Origin: Niastella koreensis GR20-10
Lineage (GTDB): Bacteria; Bacteroidota; Bacteroidia; Chitinophagales; Chitinophagaceae
NCBI RefSeq assembly: GCF_000246855.1
Contig: NC_016609.1
Span: 7,142,744 to 7,206,743 of the forward strand
Direction of reading: 5' to 3'
DNA: 64,000 nt
Shown: positions 45,785 to 53,917 of the stretch, one piece after another
Layout: every line of letters begins with the position of its first letter
Position numbering within the stretch: position 1 is the stretch's first letter
Notes under the pieces: generated by a model
What the model saw: the letters and a program-made list of their open reading frames with translations, nothing else
What the model was told of the DNA's origin: nothing
The model's database searches: none
Made by a program: the position numbers and the translations under genes

Positions 45785-46543
45785 TTGTCACATCCTCGTC
45801 AGGATGCCCCTATTGGTCATCCTTATATAATATTACCCACAATAGACAGCACCAACAACTATGCCATGCGGCAAATACAAGCCGGATTGGCAAATCACGG
45901 TGCTACCTGGTTTGCCCTGGAGCAAACAGCCGGTAAAGGACAACGTGGAAAAAGCTGGTTAACAACTCCTAACCAGAATATAATGCTTAGTTCGGTTATT
46001 GTACCTGGCTTATTGCCCAGCCGCCAGTTCTGGTTATCTGCCACAGTAGCCCTCGCCTGTTATGACTTTTATAAAAGATATGCCGGGGACGAAACAGCTA
46101 TTAAATGGCCTAATGATGTGTATTGGCGTGACAGAAAGGCAGGTGGCATTTTAATAGAAAACGTATTCCGTGGTACCGACTGGTTATTTGCCGTGGTGGG
46201 TATTGGAATAAACGTTAACCAGGTTGTTTTTGACCCCAGTTTGCCCAACCCGGTTTCGTTGAAACAGATCACCGGGAAAGATTTTGATGCCGCCGAATTA
46301 GGTAAAGAACTCTGCCAGGCGCTGGAGCACCGCTACCGGCAATTACAGAGCGGCGGTTTTGAAACCATTATGCAGGAATATCAACAGGTGTTATACAAAT
46401 TACACCAGCCCGTTACCCTGAAAAAAGGCGTCGTTTTGTTTGAAACCACTATCATGGGGGTTTCTGACAATGGTCAGCTGCTAACCAAAGACGTAATGGA
46501 ACGGGCATTTGATTTTGGCGAAGTAGAAATGCTGATTCGATAA
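45785..46543 (+). CDS. birA: Biotin--[acetyl-CoA carboxylase] ligase
   Basis: About 252 residues from a TTG at 45785. The longer frame starts with GTG at 45680, upstream of the probable promoter, and its extra residues look non-coding. BirA activates biotin with ATP and attaches it to acetyl-CoA carboxylase. Motifs: ILPTIDSTNNYAM, the biotinyl-AMP loop GKGQRGKSW, WPNDVYW, KAGGILIE, VGIGINVNQ. The N-terminal DNA-binding domain is absent, so this is a group I, non-regulatory ligase. The start codon is the weak point. Confidence 0.93.
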   Translation: MSHPRQDAPIGHPYIILPTIDSTNNYAMRQIQAGLANHGATWFALEQTAGKGQRGKSWLTTPNQNIMLSSVIVPGLLPSRQFWLSATVALACYDFYKRYAGDETAIKWPNDVYWRDRKAGGILIENVFRGTDWLFAVVGIGINVNQVVFDPSLPNPVSLKQITGKDFDAAELGKELCQALEHRYRQLQSGGFETIMQEYQQVLYKLHQPVTLKKGVVLFETTIMGVSDNGQLLTKDVMERAFDFGEVEMLIR

Positions 46544-46668
46544 TATGCTATTGGGCTAATATGCTAATTGAGAGTAGTAACCTATTTGATATCGGGCTGC
46601 ATAACGGCGCATTACCCCATTACCCCATTAGCATATTAGCCCATTAGCATATTAGCCCATTAGCTAAT
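46541..46668. repeat. Inverted word array between birA and DUF5777 gene
   Basis: The left arm 46542-46570 pairs with 46625-46653 (27 of 29 bases). The right side is a 16-bp tandem (CATTAGCATATTAGCC, two copies plus partial ones) and CATTACCC twice. It lies between convergent genes and could form a long AU-rich hairpin for both transcripts. Confidence 0.8.
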
Positions 46669-47554
46669 TCTTCTTCCTGTGCGCTACCTGGAAAACTCTC
46701 GACAGGTTAAAGCCGAACCGGATTTCGCCTTTCCAGAAATCGTTTGTAGTGCCGGTGATGAAGGCTTTTTCGTTCATTCCTACGCTGTTGCTAAAATGTA
46801 ACTGAAATACGTGGCCGCCGGTCTCAATATCAAACCCTGCAGAAAGGGGATCCTTGGTTCCGGGCTCACGTCCGGCCAGGATGGGATGATAATCTACTAC
46901 GAACGCCGTACGTTTCGACAACTTCAACCGGCCCCCGATGCCTAATGCCCAGGTATTATTGTCCTGATCGGCTTTGGCAACCAGGTTGCGGTGAACCATT
47001 ATAGGGCTTACCTGCAAACTGAAAGCCTTGCTGAATTTGCGGCCGATGATTATCTGGTGGTAATAAGCTACGCGGGAAGAGAAATAGTTTTTCCGGGTTG
47101 TATCTGCCCAGGGCATGGTTTGAACGGTTACACCCGATACCCATAATACAGAAACCGGTGAACCGCCGTTGGCGCCCTGGCGTATAGCACGGAATTTAAA
47201 AAAGGCATCCAGTTCTTTATTCAAAGTACTTCTTCCTACGCCTATGCCTAAGTTATCGGTTATGCCGTAATCAAAACCCAGTCGCATACTGGCCTGGTCT
47301 AATCCAAATAATTGTTTAGGGCCATCGCTGATGAGGCCAAAACGGTGCAGAATGCGCACATCCAGCACGCCCCTGCCCAGCATTTCCATAGACTGGCCAT
47401 TGATAACGCGTGTTGATTTGAACGCGCCCGTTGCATATTCTCTTTTTGCAGAATCCTTAACCATGCTTAACAGGTCTTTTTCCTGCGCCTGAATGGTATT
47501 GGCTGCCGTAATAACAAAACAGGCAGTCAATAGTAGGTAGGTTATTTTGCTCAT
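46664..47554 (-). CDS. DUF5777-family beta-barrel protein
   Basis: 296 residues with a signal peptide (to about TIQAQ, residue 23). Family wording: FKSTRVINGQSMEMLGRGVLDVRILHRFG, FGLDQASMRLGFDYGITDNLGIGVGRS, KRTAFVVDYHPIL. The rest is beta-rich and ends FGFNLSRVFQ. It is expected in the outer membrane. DUF5777 is of unknown function, often encoded with YceI and cytochrome-like proteins, as here. Last gene of a four-gene operon. Confidence 0.88.
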   Translation of the reverse strand: MSKITYLLLTACFVITAANTIQAQEKDLLSMVKDSAKREYATGAFKSTRVINGQSMEMLGRGVLDVRILHRFGLISDGPKQLFGLDQASMRLGFDYGITDNLGIGVGRSTLNKELDAFFKFRAIRQGANGGSPVSVLWVSGVTVQTMPWADTTRKNYFSSRVAYYHQIIIGRKFSKAFSLQVSPIMVHRNLVAKADQDNNTWALGIGGRLKLSKRTAFVVDYHPILAGREPGTKDPLSAGFDIETGGHVFQLHFSNSVGMNEKAFITGTTNDFWKGEIRFGFNLSRVFQVAHRKKN

Positions 47555-47585
47555 ATCGGTTGGTTTTTAGTTTGGTTCGTGCGGT

Positions 47586-48152
47586 TTATTGTTTCAAAGG
47601 TTCCAGGGTACAGTTTACGCTGATGTTTATTGTATCCGACATATTCTCTGCTACCGAGCCTGGTATGTCGATGTCGTACTCAGACATCTGAATTTTAAAT
47701 TTTGACGCTGCTATCAGTTTGCCTTCTTTCACAGTGATCTTACCATCAGCCTCAACATCTTTTGTTTGGCCATGCAGCGTAAGCTTGCCTTTTATATGCA
47801 CAGTATAACTACCGTCTTTTGTGTAGTTTACATCACTGTTATTAGTGATTTGCCCACGAAATTCTGACTTGGGATATTTATCGCTTTCCACATAGTTTTC
47901 GTTGAAGTGTTCCTGCATCAATGCTTTTCTGAATTCAAAGCCTTTCATAAGAACTGCAAACTGGATGTCGCCGGTTTTTGAATCGAGCACACAGGTAACG
48001 CTGCGATGAGTGGCCTCAATGGTTTCAATATTGCCTTTTGAATAAAACTGAATGTTGCCGCTTTTGGTGAAGAATTTGTCCTGTGCCATTAACGATGCTG
48101 CCATCAGTATAAAGCAGCACGATATGATGCCTTTCTTTATCAAGAAACTCAT
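47586..48152 (-). CDS. YceI-family periplasmic lipid-binding protein
   Basis: 188 residues. The signal peptide ends at ASLMAQ. The mature lipocalin-like barrel has TKSGNIQFYSKGNIETIEATHRSVTCVLDSKTGDIQFAVLMKGFEF, FNENYVESDKYPKSEFRGQI and GKLTLHGQTKDVEADGKITV. YceI proteins bind isoprenoid lipids (polyprenyl chains) in known structures. Second-to-last gene of the operon, with 28- and 32-base gaps to its neighbours. Confidence 0.93.
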   Translation of the reverse strand: MSFLIKKGIISCCFILMAASLMAQDKFFTKSGNIQFYSKGNIETIEATHRSVTCVLDSKTGDIQFAVLMKGFEFRKALMQEHFNENYVESDKYPKSEFRGQITNNSDVNYTKDGSYTVHIKGKLTLHGQTKDVEADGKITVKEGKLIAASKFKIQMSEYDIDIPGSVAENMSDTINISVNCTLEPLKQ

Positions 48153-48179
48153 AGTAAATTATTTGTTTTTAACAATTGT

Positions 48180-48617
48180 TTAGTTGGCTATAACGCAGCG
48201 GTTCAACTGAACATCTGAACCCAGTAGTCCGGTTTCATCTTTATTAAACCCGGTAATGGCCCCTTTAATGGTTATTACTGCGCCTTTTTGTAACGAACCT
48301 ATTGTGGAATTGGCCGTGCTGTCGATTACACAACGCACGCCCGACATATCACTGGTGTCGCCCAATACAACGGTACTCTGTGCTGCTTCTACATTCCTGA
48401 CCATTCCTTTTACCGCTAATATTTTATTCATGTACTTTTTATTAGCCGCATCCTCGCTGCTAACAAATTCCTTGATCAGGTCTGTAGCGTTTACAGAAAA
48501 ATCCGCACGTACATTCGCAAGGCCCTGAACGGTTCTGTTAAACTGATACCAGCCGTATCCTGCTGCCAATGCGATAACTACTACTATACCACCAATGATT
48601 GTCCTTTTCTTGTTCAT
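48180..48617 (-). CDS. Membrane-anchored OB-fold (tRNA_anti-like) protein
   Basis: 145 residues. An N-terminal membrane anchor (about 6-24) is followed by a helical linker and an OB-like fold: NKILAVKGMVRNVEAAQSTVVLGDTSDMSGVRCVID, GAVITIKGAITGFNKDETGLLGSDVQLNRCVI. The same fold appears in small periplasmic proteins of Bacteroidota. A nucleic-acid role is unlikely for an exported protein. Role unknown; its place between a CX4CH lipoprotein and YceI points to an envelope process. Confidence 0.82.
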   Translation of the reverse strand: MNKKRTIIGGIVVVIALAAGYGWYQFNRTVQGLANVRADFSVNATDLIKEFVSSEDAANKKYMNKILAVKGMVRNVEAAQSTVVLGDTSDMSGVRCVIDSTANSTIGSLQKGAVITIKGAITGFNKDETGLLGSDVQLNRCVIAN

Positions 48618-48631
48618 GTAAGAATGTGAAT

Positions 48632-48982
48632 TTAATTGTTGAGTGCGCCTCCGTCAACCCAACAGCTTATTGATTTTATTTGGCTTTGTGTAAGTGAGCC
48701 GTCCTTAGGCATAAAACGGGAAACCACGGCCGATTTTATTTCTGTTGCTGCATTTTTTATTTGTGTATATGAGGTAAGGGGGCCAGGGCCATTGTTGTAT
48801 CCTGCGCCATGACAATCGGGTTTTGCACACCGGGATTGGATAATAGGCATTACATCCGCTGCAAATGATGCATTGATACCATCGCACGTTGAAGCCCCGT
48901 ATAAGATCTCTTCCTTGTCGTTATAACAACCTAAAAACAGGAACATACTGCCTGCCAAAACGCCTGTAATTTTTTTAATCAT
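48632..48982 (-). CDS. Small lipoprotein with CX4CH motif (cytochrome c-like)
   Basis: 116 residues. Lipobox LFLGC (Cys19). The mature protein has AADVMPIIQSRCAKPDCHG. Cys-x4-Cys-His is one residue longer than the normal heme c motif (Cys-x2-Cys-His), and a downstream Met (SRFMPKDG) may be the axial ligand as in cytochrome c. Similar CX4CH proteins are frequent in Bacteroidota. Heme binding is therefore likely but not shown by the sequence. First gene of the operon. Confidence 0.75.
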   Translation of the reverse strand: MIKKITGVLAGSMFLFLGCYNDKEEILYGASTCDGINASFAADVMPIIQSRCAKPDCHGAGYNNGPGPLTSYTQIKNAATEIKSAVVSRFMPKDGSLTQSQIKSISCWVDGGALNN

Positions 48983-49131
48983 AGTAGAGCAATTAAATAA
49001 GCTGATTAAGAAGCTTTAATAGTTTTTCAATAAGAGCATGCATACATGCAATTTTCTATGCAGTTGTACGATTAACCGTTTCATTTGGTTGCCTTTCATT
49101 GATATTCGTGGGAAACTTACAGCAGTTATAA

Positions 49132-49161
49132 TAAAAAACCCTGTCCTTAAAAGGACAGGGT
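49132..49161 (-). terminator. Minus-strand terminator upstream of the CX4CH/YceI operon
   Basis: A stem ACCCTGTCCTT/AAGGACAGGGT (11 bp) with a minimal loop, followed on the minus strand by six T. It is 150 bases before the operon's first ATG and after no recognised gene, so it ends an unannotated minus-strand RNA or acts as an attenuator. Confidence 0.75.
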
Positions 49162-49220
49162 AACCAAACCCTAAAACTAAAAAATAACCCATATAGAAGC
49201 AAGCCGGTTGCCCGGCCTGC

Positions 49221-49400
49221 TTACAGAGTTTGTATCAGGGTATTATCGCAATACACTTTACCAGATAATAATGATAATAAGACAGCCGCAATAACTCTTA
49301 ACCTGCAGCGGTCAGGGAACAGGCATACAGCTCCGCCACCGGCAGATAGCCATAATACTATACGATAAAGAATTAAACATAGTTGCCCCGGCTTATACAT
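49221..49400 (-). CDS. Possible 59-residue small hydrophobic protein
   Basis: A minus-strand frame starting MYKPGQLCLILYRIVLWL and ending CDNTLIQTL, with two hydrophobic stretches (about 6-30 and 35-46) and four Cys. Its stop overlaps an 11-bp hairpin with GCAA tetraloop (CCGG-GCAA-CCGG, 49197-49222), and a terminator follows 60 bases later. No promoter box was identified and no family recognised. It may be a small gene, or the leader RNA itself may be the functional product. Confidence 0.3.
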   Translation of the reverse strand: MYKPGQLCLILYRIVLWLSAGGGAVCLFPDRCRLRVIAAVLLSLLSGKVYCDNTLIQTL

Positions 49401-49573
49401 TCCGGTTCACCATCCCACCACATTAAAACCAGATTAAAGGGGCAGGGTTTATAAAAAGCAGGTATCTAAATAAATAAGGTAATGCGCTAAAACAACGATA
49501 TTGTAGGTGTGGTTTTTACCTGTTACGCGGTGCAGGCTTTTGTGAATTGCTTTAAAGTTCAGGTACTTAACAG

Positions 49574-49581
49574 TAAATTTG
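49574..49581 (+). promoter_or_regulatory. -7 promoter box (TAAATTTG) of the ROK gene
   Basis: A perfect TAnnTTTG match 21 bases before ATG 49603. The longest frame starts with the TTG inside this box, which is therefore not the start. Confidence 0.6.
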
Positions 49582-49602
49582 ATTAAAGTTCAGCAACAGT
49601 AC

Positions 49603-50823
49603 ATGACGGAAAAAAATCAACTGTATAAGAAAAAGATCATAAAACATCTTTATTTCTCTAATATGCTATCCTGCGCCGACCTGAGCGACAAGATCCATAA
49701 GAGTTTACCCGTCACTACCAAAATGTTGGGAAAGCTTATTGAGGAAGGCTGGGTTACCGAAACCGGCTTTGCAGCATCAACCGGTGGCAGGCGGGCCGTT
49801 ATGTATTCGATGAAACCTGATGTTTTATATGTAGTATCGGTGGCCATGGACCAGCTGATTACCCGCATTGCCATTTTGAACATGCAGAACACCCAGGTGG
49901 CCGCCACAGAACTCTTTGAGCTGCCTTTATTAAAGAATCCCCAGGCGCTTGATACACTTACCGAAAAAATTGATGAGGTTATAACCCGGTCGGGCATCTC
50001 AAAAAACAGTATTGCCGGCGTGGGCATAGGAATGCCCGGCTTTGTTGATTCGGCCAAGGGAATGAATTATACCTTTCTTGAACCTGAACAGGGTACCCTT
50101 ACCCAATACATTTCATCAAAACTTAAACTACCGGTATACATCGATAACGATTCCCGCCTGATTGCCCTGGCCGAGTTAATGTTTGGCGCTGCCCGCAGTA
50201 AAAAGAACGCCATGGTCATAAATGTGGGCTGGGGCGTTGGTTTAGGCATGATCCTGAATGGGGACCTCTTCCGGGGTCACAATGGGTTTGCCGGCGAGTT
50301 CAGCCATATTCCGCTATTCCTGAATAATAAATTATGCAGCTGCGGCAAAAGCGGCTGCCTGGAAACTGAAACCTCCCTGCTGGTGGTTATTGAAAAAGCA
50401 AACAAGGGCTTAAAGGAGGGGAAAATTTCGTTGCTGAAAGAATTGCCCCTGGATCATGCGGAGCAGGCCTTCCAGGACATCATAAAAGCAGCAGGCAAAG
50501 GCGATAAGTTTGCAGTAGAAATATTATCCGAGTCTGGATATAATATAGGTAGAGGTGTGGCCATCCTGATCCACTTACTGAACCCTGAAGTGGTTATCTT
50601 AAGCGGCCGGGGGTCATCGGCAGGAAAGATCTGGCAGGCGCCCATTCAACAGGCATTAAACGAGCATTGTATTCCCCGCCTGGCTTCCAATACTGAAATT
50701 CAAATCTCTTCTCTCGGCTATCAGGCCGAAGTTACTGGCGCTGCTGCCCTGGTAATGGAAAACTTCGAAAAAAACGAGTTTAAAAAGGAACCGGCACAGC
50801 CCGAAAAGTTGATGAAGAAGTAA
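49603..50823 (+). CDS. ROK-family transcriptional regulator/sugar-kinase-like protein
   Basis: 406 residues from ATG 49603. The N-terminal winged helix (about 5-70: KKKIIKHLYFSNMLSCADLSDKIHKSLPVTTKMLGKLIEEGWVTETG) is followed by the ROK kinase fold: GVGIGMPGFVD, DNDSRLIALAE, VINVGWGVGLGMILNG, GHNGFAGEFSHIPL, and the zinc motif CSCGKSGCLE. This is the NagC/XylR-type layout, in which a sugar or sugar phosphate controls DNA binding. The ROK kinase residues are largely intact. Target genes unknown; no sugar operon is next to it. It is divergent from the DUF5777 operon. Confidence 0.92.
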   Translation: MTEKNQLYKKKIIKHLYFSNMLSCADLSDKIHKSLPVTTKMLGKLIEEGWVTETGFAASTGGRRAVMYSMKPDVLYVVSVAMDQLITRIAILNMQNTQVAATELFELPLLKNPQALDTLTEKIDEVITRSGISKNSIAGVGIGMPGFVDSAKGMNYTFLEPEQGTLTQYISSKLKLPVYIDNDSRLIALAELMFGAARSKKNAMVINVGWGVGLGMILNGDLFRGHNGFAGEFSHIPLFLNNKLCSCGKSGCLETETSLLVVIEKANKGLKEGKISLLKELPLDHAEQAFQDIIKAAGKGDKFAVEILSESGYNIGRGVAILIHLLNPEVVILSGRGSSAGKIWQAPIQQALNEHCIPRLASNTEIQISSLGYQAEVTGAAALVMENFEKNEFKKEPAQPEKLMKK

Positions 50824-50910
50824 AGGAATTGGAATAACAAGGTGCCGTAGGTGCTATTTTTTCAGGAATAACACAATGGTACACTCCCTAATTCATTGAT
50901 ATTAATCAAG

Positions 50911-51372
50911 TTATTCCTCAGCAGCTATAATCTCTTCAGCATGCTGCTTATTCTTAGGCCGCAGAAAGATCTTGCTGATAACTCCCTTTTCATTGATCAC
51001 AAAAGTGGTGCGGTGAACCCCCATATACTTATTACCAAACATTTGCTTTTCGCCCCAAACTCCATACTTATTTATAATAGCGTGATCGGCATCGGCCAGC
51101 AAAGTAAACGGCAGGTTGAACTTGGCCTCAAACTTTTTATGGCTTTTTTCATCGTTCGGACTAACACCTATTACCTCAAAACCATGTTTCTTTAACAAGG
51201 CATAGTTATCACGCAAATTACAAGCCTGTACGGTACAGGTAGGCGTATCGTCTTCAGGGTAAAAATACAGCACCACTTTTTTGCCCTTGAGCTCGCTGAG
51301 CGTAACTTTTTTGCCGTTCTGGTCTTTGCCGCTAAATGCCGGGGCCTTATCGCCTTCTTTCAATGTGATCAT
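50911..51372 (-). CDS. bcp: Thioredoxin-dependent thiol peroxidase (Bcp/PrxQ)
   Basis: 153 residues. Reduces hydroperoxides with electrons from thioredoxin. Peroxidatic C46 in DDTPTCTVQACNLRD, with the resolving C51 four residues later (the atypical 2-Cys Bcp arrangement). GDKAPAFSGKDQNGKKVTLSEL at the start and KYMGVHRTTFVINEKGVI near the end are typical. 13 bases after the M23 peptidase gene, so probably co-transcribed with it. Confidence 0.96.
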   Translation of the reverse strand: MITLKEGDKAPAFSGKDQNGKKVTLSELKGKKVVLYFYPEDDTPTCTVQACNLRDNYALLKKHGFEVIGVSPNDEKSHKKFEAKFNLPFTLLADADHAIINKYGVWGEKQMFGNKYMGVHRTTFVINEKGVISKIFLRPKNKQHAEEIIAAEE

Positions 51373-51385
51373 ATGATTCTTAAGA

Positions 51386-53089
51386 TTAGCGGGTAAAATT
51401 ATACGTTTTCTCGGTTACATTCCCAGCCTCATCCTCTGCATGGATTTTCAATTCGTGCTGGCCGGCCATACACTTTTCATCAAACTGATAAATAAACGTC
51501 ACCCCTTTATCATTGGTGAACCGCAACCATTTGCCATCCAGTTCAACCCACACATTCCCGATCTCTTCCAGATTATCTTTTACAGTAAAAACCAGGCGGG
51601 AGGCTTTGCTTAAGTCAGTTCCATCTGCAAAACCAACGGGTGTTATTACAGGAGGTTCAATATCAAGCACCAGTTGAAAACTTCCCAGATCACGGAACCG
51701 GCTCGATGCCCAGTTGCCCTGCCATTGCACTTTTTGTACTTCTCTTTTAGTGCCGGCAAACCATTGCATTACTGTTCGTGATTTTTCCGCATCGGTCAAC
51801 GTTCGTACAGGTTGAATGCGAACCAGCATGGAATCCCGGATGGGGATATACGCGGCTCCAATGGTATGTATAGATGATATTACCTGGTCATTTGAATTGG
51901 CCGATTTGGTATACCGGATGTGCACCGAATCGTATAAACAACGTTCCCCAAGGAAAAATTCACATTCGGGATTTTCCAGGCCATCCATCATCATGGGATG
52001 AAACAGTTTGCCAGCCGGTGCCGGTTCGGGGCTGCCTTTTACGTACCGCACCTTACATTCAAGCGTACTGCTGTTTCCGCTGGCGTCTTTTACCAGGATG
52101 GTGATGGCGTGTACACCCCCATCGCTTACGTCAATGGCGCCATTACCTTTCTTGCGTTTGTAAATAGCGTTTGTATATCCCGGCAGTTCCGACAAATGCT
52201 GTAAAAAAGGGCCACCCTGGAATTTGGTCTTGTAGTCGATATGTGCATTCAGATCGCGGGTATCGTTGTAACTGATATTATCCATCCTGAAGGCAACCAC
52301 CGGCTGTCCATCAACCGTAAGAGTAGATTCATAGATGCCATTGTGGTTGGTAGAACCGGTTTGGGTATCATAAGCACCGATTGCAAAACTTATGAGGGGG
52401 GAAGAAACGGTGATAATTGAGGGCGTTGTTGTATAGGTTGAACCGGAATGGGCTTTTACCGGGAACAGGCGGGGCGATTGTTCATATACGCTACGGGATC
52501 TGTCGTATATCGCCAGCCGTTGTAACCGGGGCGGCACGTTATCAGGGATCTGAAATCCAAACAAAAAGGGATTCACATTTACATCGCCATCCGAGCGCCT
52601 GACCTCAAAATGCAGGTGTGGCGCCTGGGAGCCACCGGTATTACCGCTACTGGCCAGGAAATCGCCTTTTTTTACCGGGAACAGGTCGGGTGTTAATTCG
52701 AGAAAAACCTTCCACGATTGTTGTGCGTATTGCTTGTCTTTTACCCATTTTTCAAGAGCGGGGTTAAATGCATTCAAATGGGCATATACCGTAGTAAAAC
52801 CATTGGGATGGGTAATGTAAATAGCCCGGCCAAAACCATAGGGCTCTATCTTGATGCGGCTGATGTAGCCATCTGCCGCCGCATATACGGGCAGGTTTTC
52901 ACGAGCGTTCGTTTTAATATCAAGGCCCATGTGATAGTGATTAGGCCGTAGTTCTCCAAAATTGCCTGCAAGGCGAATGGGTATTTCAAGCGGATCGCGG
53001 AAATATCCCTGCGGGTAACTGGCAGGCTGAAAGATCTGAGCAACCAGCCCGGTGCTGTTCAATAATAAAAATAGTGTGAGTATTCTCAT
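51386..53089 (-). CDS. M23-family metallopeptidase (peptidoglycan-directed)
   Basis: 567 residues with a signal peptide (MRILTLFLLLNSTGLVAQ). The LytM-type zinc domain lies at the N-terminal side: HYHMGLDI (His and Asp zinc ligands, about residue 54), GFTTVYAHLNAF and HLHFEVR. The remaining two-thirds is beta-rich with Ig-like strands (for example SGNSSTLECKVRY, AGNVTEKTYNF). Family members cut peptide cross-links of peptidoglycan or bind as EnvC-type regulators. The residues needed for catalysis are present. It has a perfect -7 box 18 bases upstream and leads the operon with bcp. Confidence 0.93.
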   Translation of the reverse strand: MRILTLFLLLNSTGLVAQIFQPASYPQGYFRDPLEIPIRLAGNFGELRPNHYHMGLDIKTNARENLPVYAAADGYISRIKIEPYGFGRAIYITHPNGFTTVYAHLNAFNPALEKWVKDKQYAQQSWKVFLELTPDLFPVKKGDFLASSGNTGGSQAPHLHFEVRRSDGDVNVNPFLFGFQIPDNVPPRLQRLAIYDRSRSVYEQSPRLFPVKAHSGSTYTTTPSIITVSSPLISFAIGAYDTQTGSTNHNGIYESTLTVDGQPVVAFRMDNISYNDTRDLNAHIDYKTKFQGGPFLQHLSELPGYTNAIYKRKKGNGAIDVSDGGVHAITILVKDASGNSSTLECKVRYVKGSPEPAPAGKLFHPMMMDGLENPECEFFLGERCLYDSVHIRYTKSANSNDQVISSIHTIGAAYIPIRDSMLVRIQPVRTLTDAEKSRTVMQWFAGTKREVQKVQWQGNWASSRFRDLGSFQLVLDIEPPVITPVGFADGTDLSKASRLVFTVKDNLEEIGNVWVELDGKWLRFTNDKGVTFIYQFDEKCMAGQHELKIHAEDEAGNVTEKTYNFTR

Positions 53090-53107
53090 GGGTGATTAAT
53101 ATGGCTG

Positions 53108-53115
53108 CAAAACTA
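53108..53115 (-). promoter_or_regulatory. -7 box (TAGTTTTG) of the M23-bcp operon
   Basis: A minus-strand perfect TAnnTTTG match 18 bases before the ATG at 53089. Confidence 0.6.
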
Positions 53116-53397
53116 AGTGGTTGAGAATAATGAAGGAAATGTTATGTAAAAATTGAGATAAGTCGTCTTGGAAAAGTAACCCAAAATCTAATATTAAAAA
53201 AACATTAAGGCGGGTTACCTGCACAGTTAAATCAGAATAAAATAAAAATGGAACTGCTAGGAGTTTTTAACTGTTAATTTTAAAAAAATACCCACATAGT
53301 GGTATGATTTTTATAAACATTGGAACAGCTTTTGGCGTATATAAGTTGTCTTAAATAATAACAAGTATAGTCTAGAACAATTTTACAAACTCGGTTT

Positions 53398-53613
53398 ATG
53401 AAAACGCTAAGGAACAGAATGATACTAGTATTGGCGCTGTCGGTTGGAACGATCGTAGGTATCTTTCGTGGAAATGAAGCTAAACAGAAATGGGTATTCC
53501 GTATCAGAAGTCGTTTTGACGAAAAACGTCAAATAGCGGAAGAAAGAAAACTGGTACGGGGTGGGGGTGTTGCACTTGATGACATCGAATTAGCCGCTTT
53601 TCACAACAACTGA
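53398..53613 (+). CDS. Small hypothetical membrane-anchored protein, 71 residues
   Basis: MKTLRNRMILVLALSVGTIVGIF starts the protein: one transmembrane helix (or signal anchor), then a strongly basic segment (KQKWVFRIRSRFDEKRQIAEERKLVRG) and a short tail. No family recognised. It is preceded by about 300 bases with AT-rich sequence and no TAnnTTTG box, and followed by a clean terminator 26 bases after the stop, which supports a real, separately transcribed gene. Confidence 0.65.
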   Translation: MKTLRNRMILVLALSVGTIVGIFRGNEAKQKWVFRIRSRFDEKRQIAEERKLVRGGGVALDDIELAAFHNN

Positions 53614-53639
53614 TTAAAAATAATTTCAGCCAGCAATTC

Positions 53640-53670
53640 AAAGCCTTTGCCGGATGGTAAAGGCTTTTTT
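53640..53670 (+). terminator. Terminator of the 71-residue protein gene
   Basis: Stem AAAGCCTTT/AAAGGCTTT with a loop around GCCGGATGGT, then TTTTTT. Confidence 0.82.
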
Positions 53671-53854
53671 ATTGTCTGAACTGGAATGCCTGGGATTTAT
53701 GGGATTCTTGTGATATTGACAGGCCCATCACTCAAACTACGGAATATCCTCTTTTCCAGTGAAATATCTCCTTTCTCATTCTCCCACATCTCTCATGCAT
53801 CTCACCAATCCAGGTTCAGACAAAAATTAATCGGCAAAATTCCCCTCGCTGCCT

Positions 53855-53862
53855 TACTTTTG
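53855..53862 (+). promoter_or_regulatory. -7 promoter box (TACTTTTG) of carB
   Basis: A perfect TAnnTTTG followed by CGC. It implies a 5' leader of about 95 bases before carB. Confidence 0.6.
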
Positions 53863-53881
53863 CGCAATTTATCCCGCCAAT

Positions 53882-53917
53882 ATGACCACAAAATTGTGCA
53901 GGAAAGGCGTCAGATAA
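53882..53917 (+). CDS. Possible 11-residue leader peptide of carB
   Basis: Within the carB leader, ATG to TAA encodes MTTKLCRKGVR with Arg codons AGG and AGA (2 of 11 residues). Carbamoyl phosphate feeds arginine synthesis, so an arginine-sensitive leader is conceivable. No attenuator hairpin is obvious between it and carB, so the evidence is weak. Confidence 0.2.
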   Translation: MTTKLCRKGVR

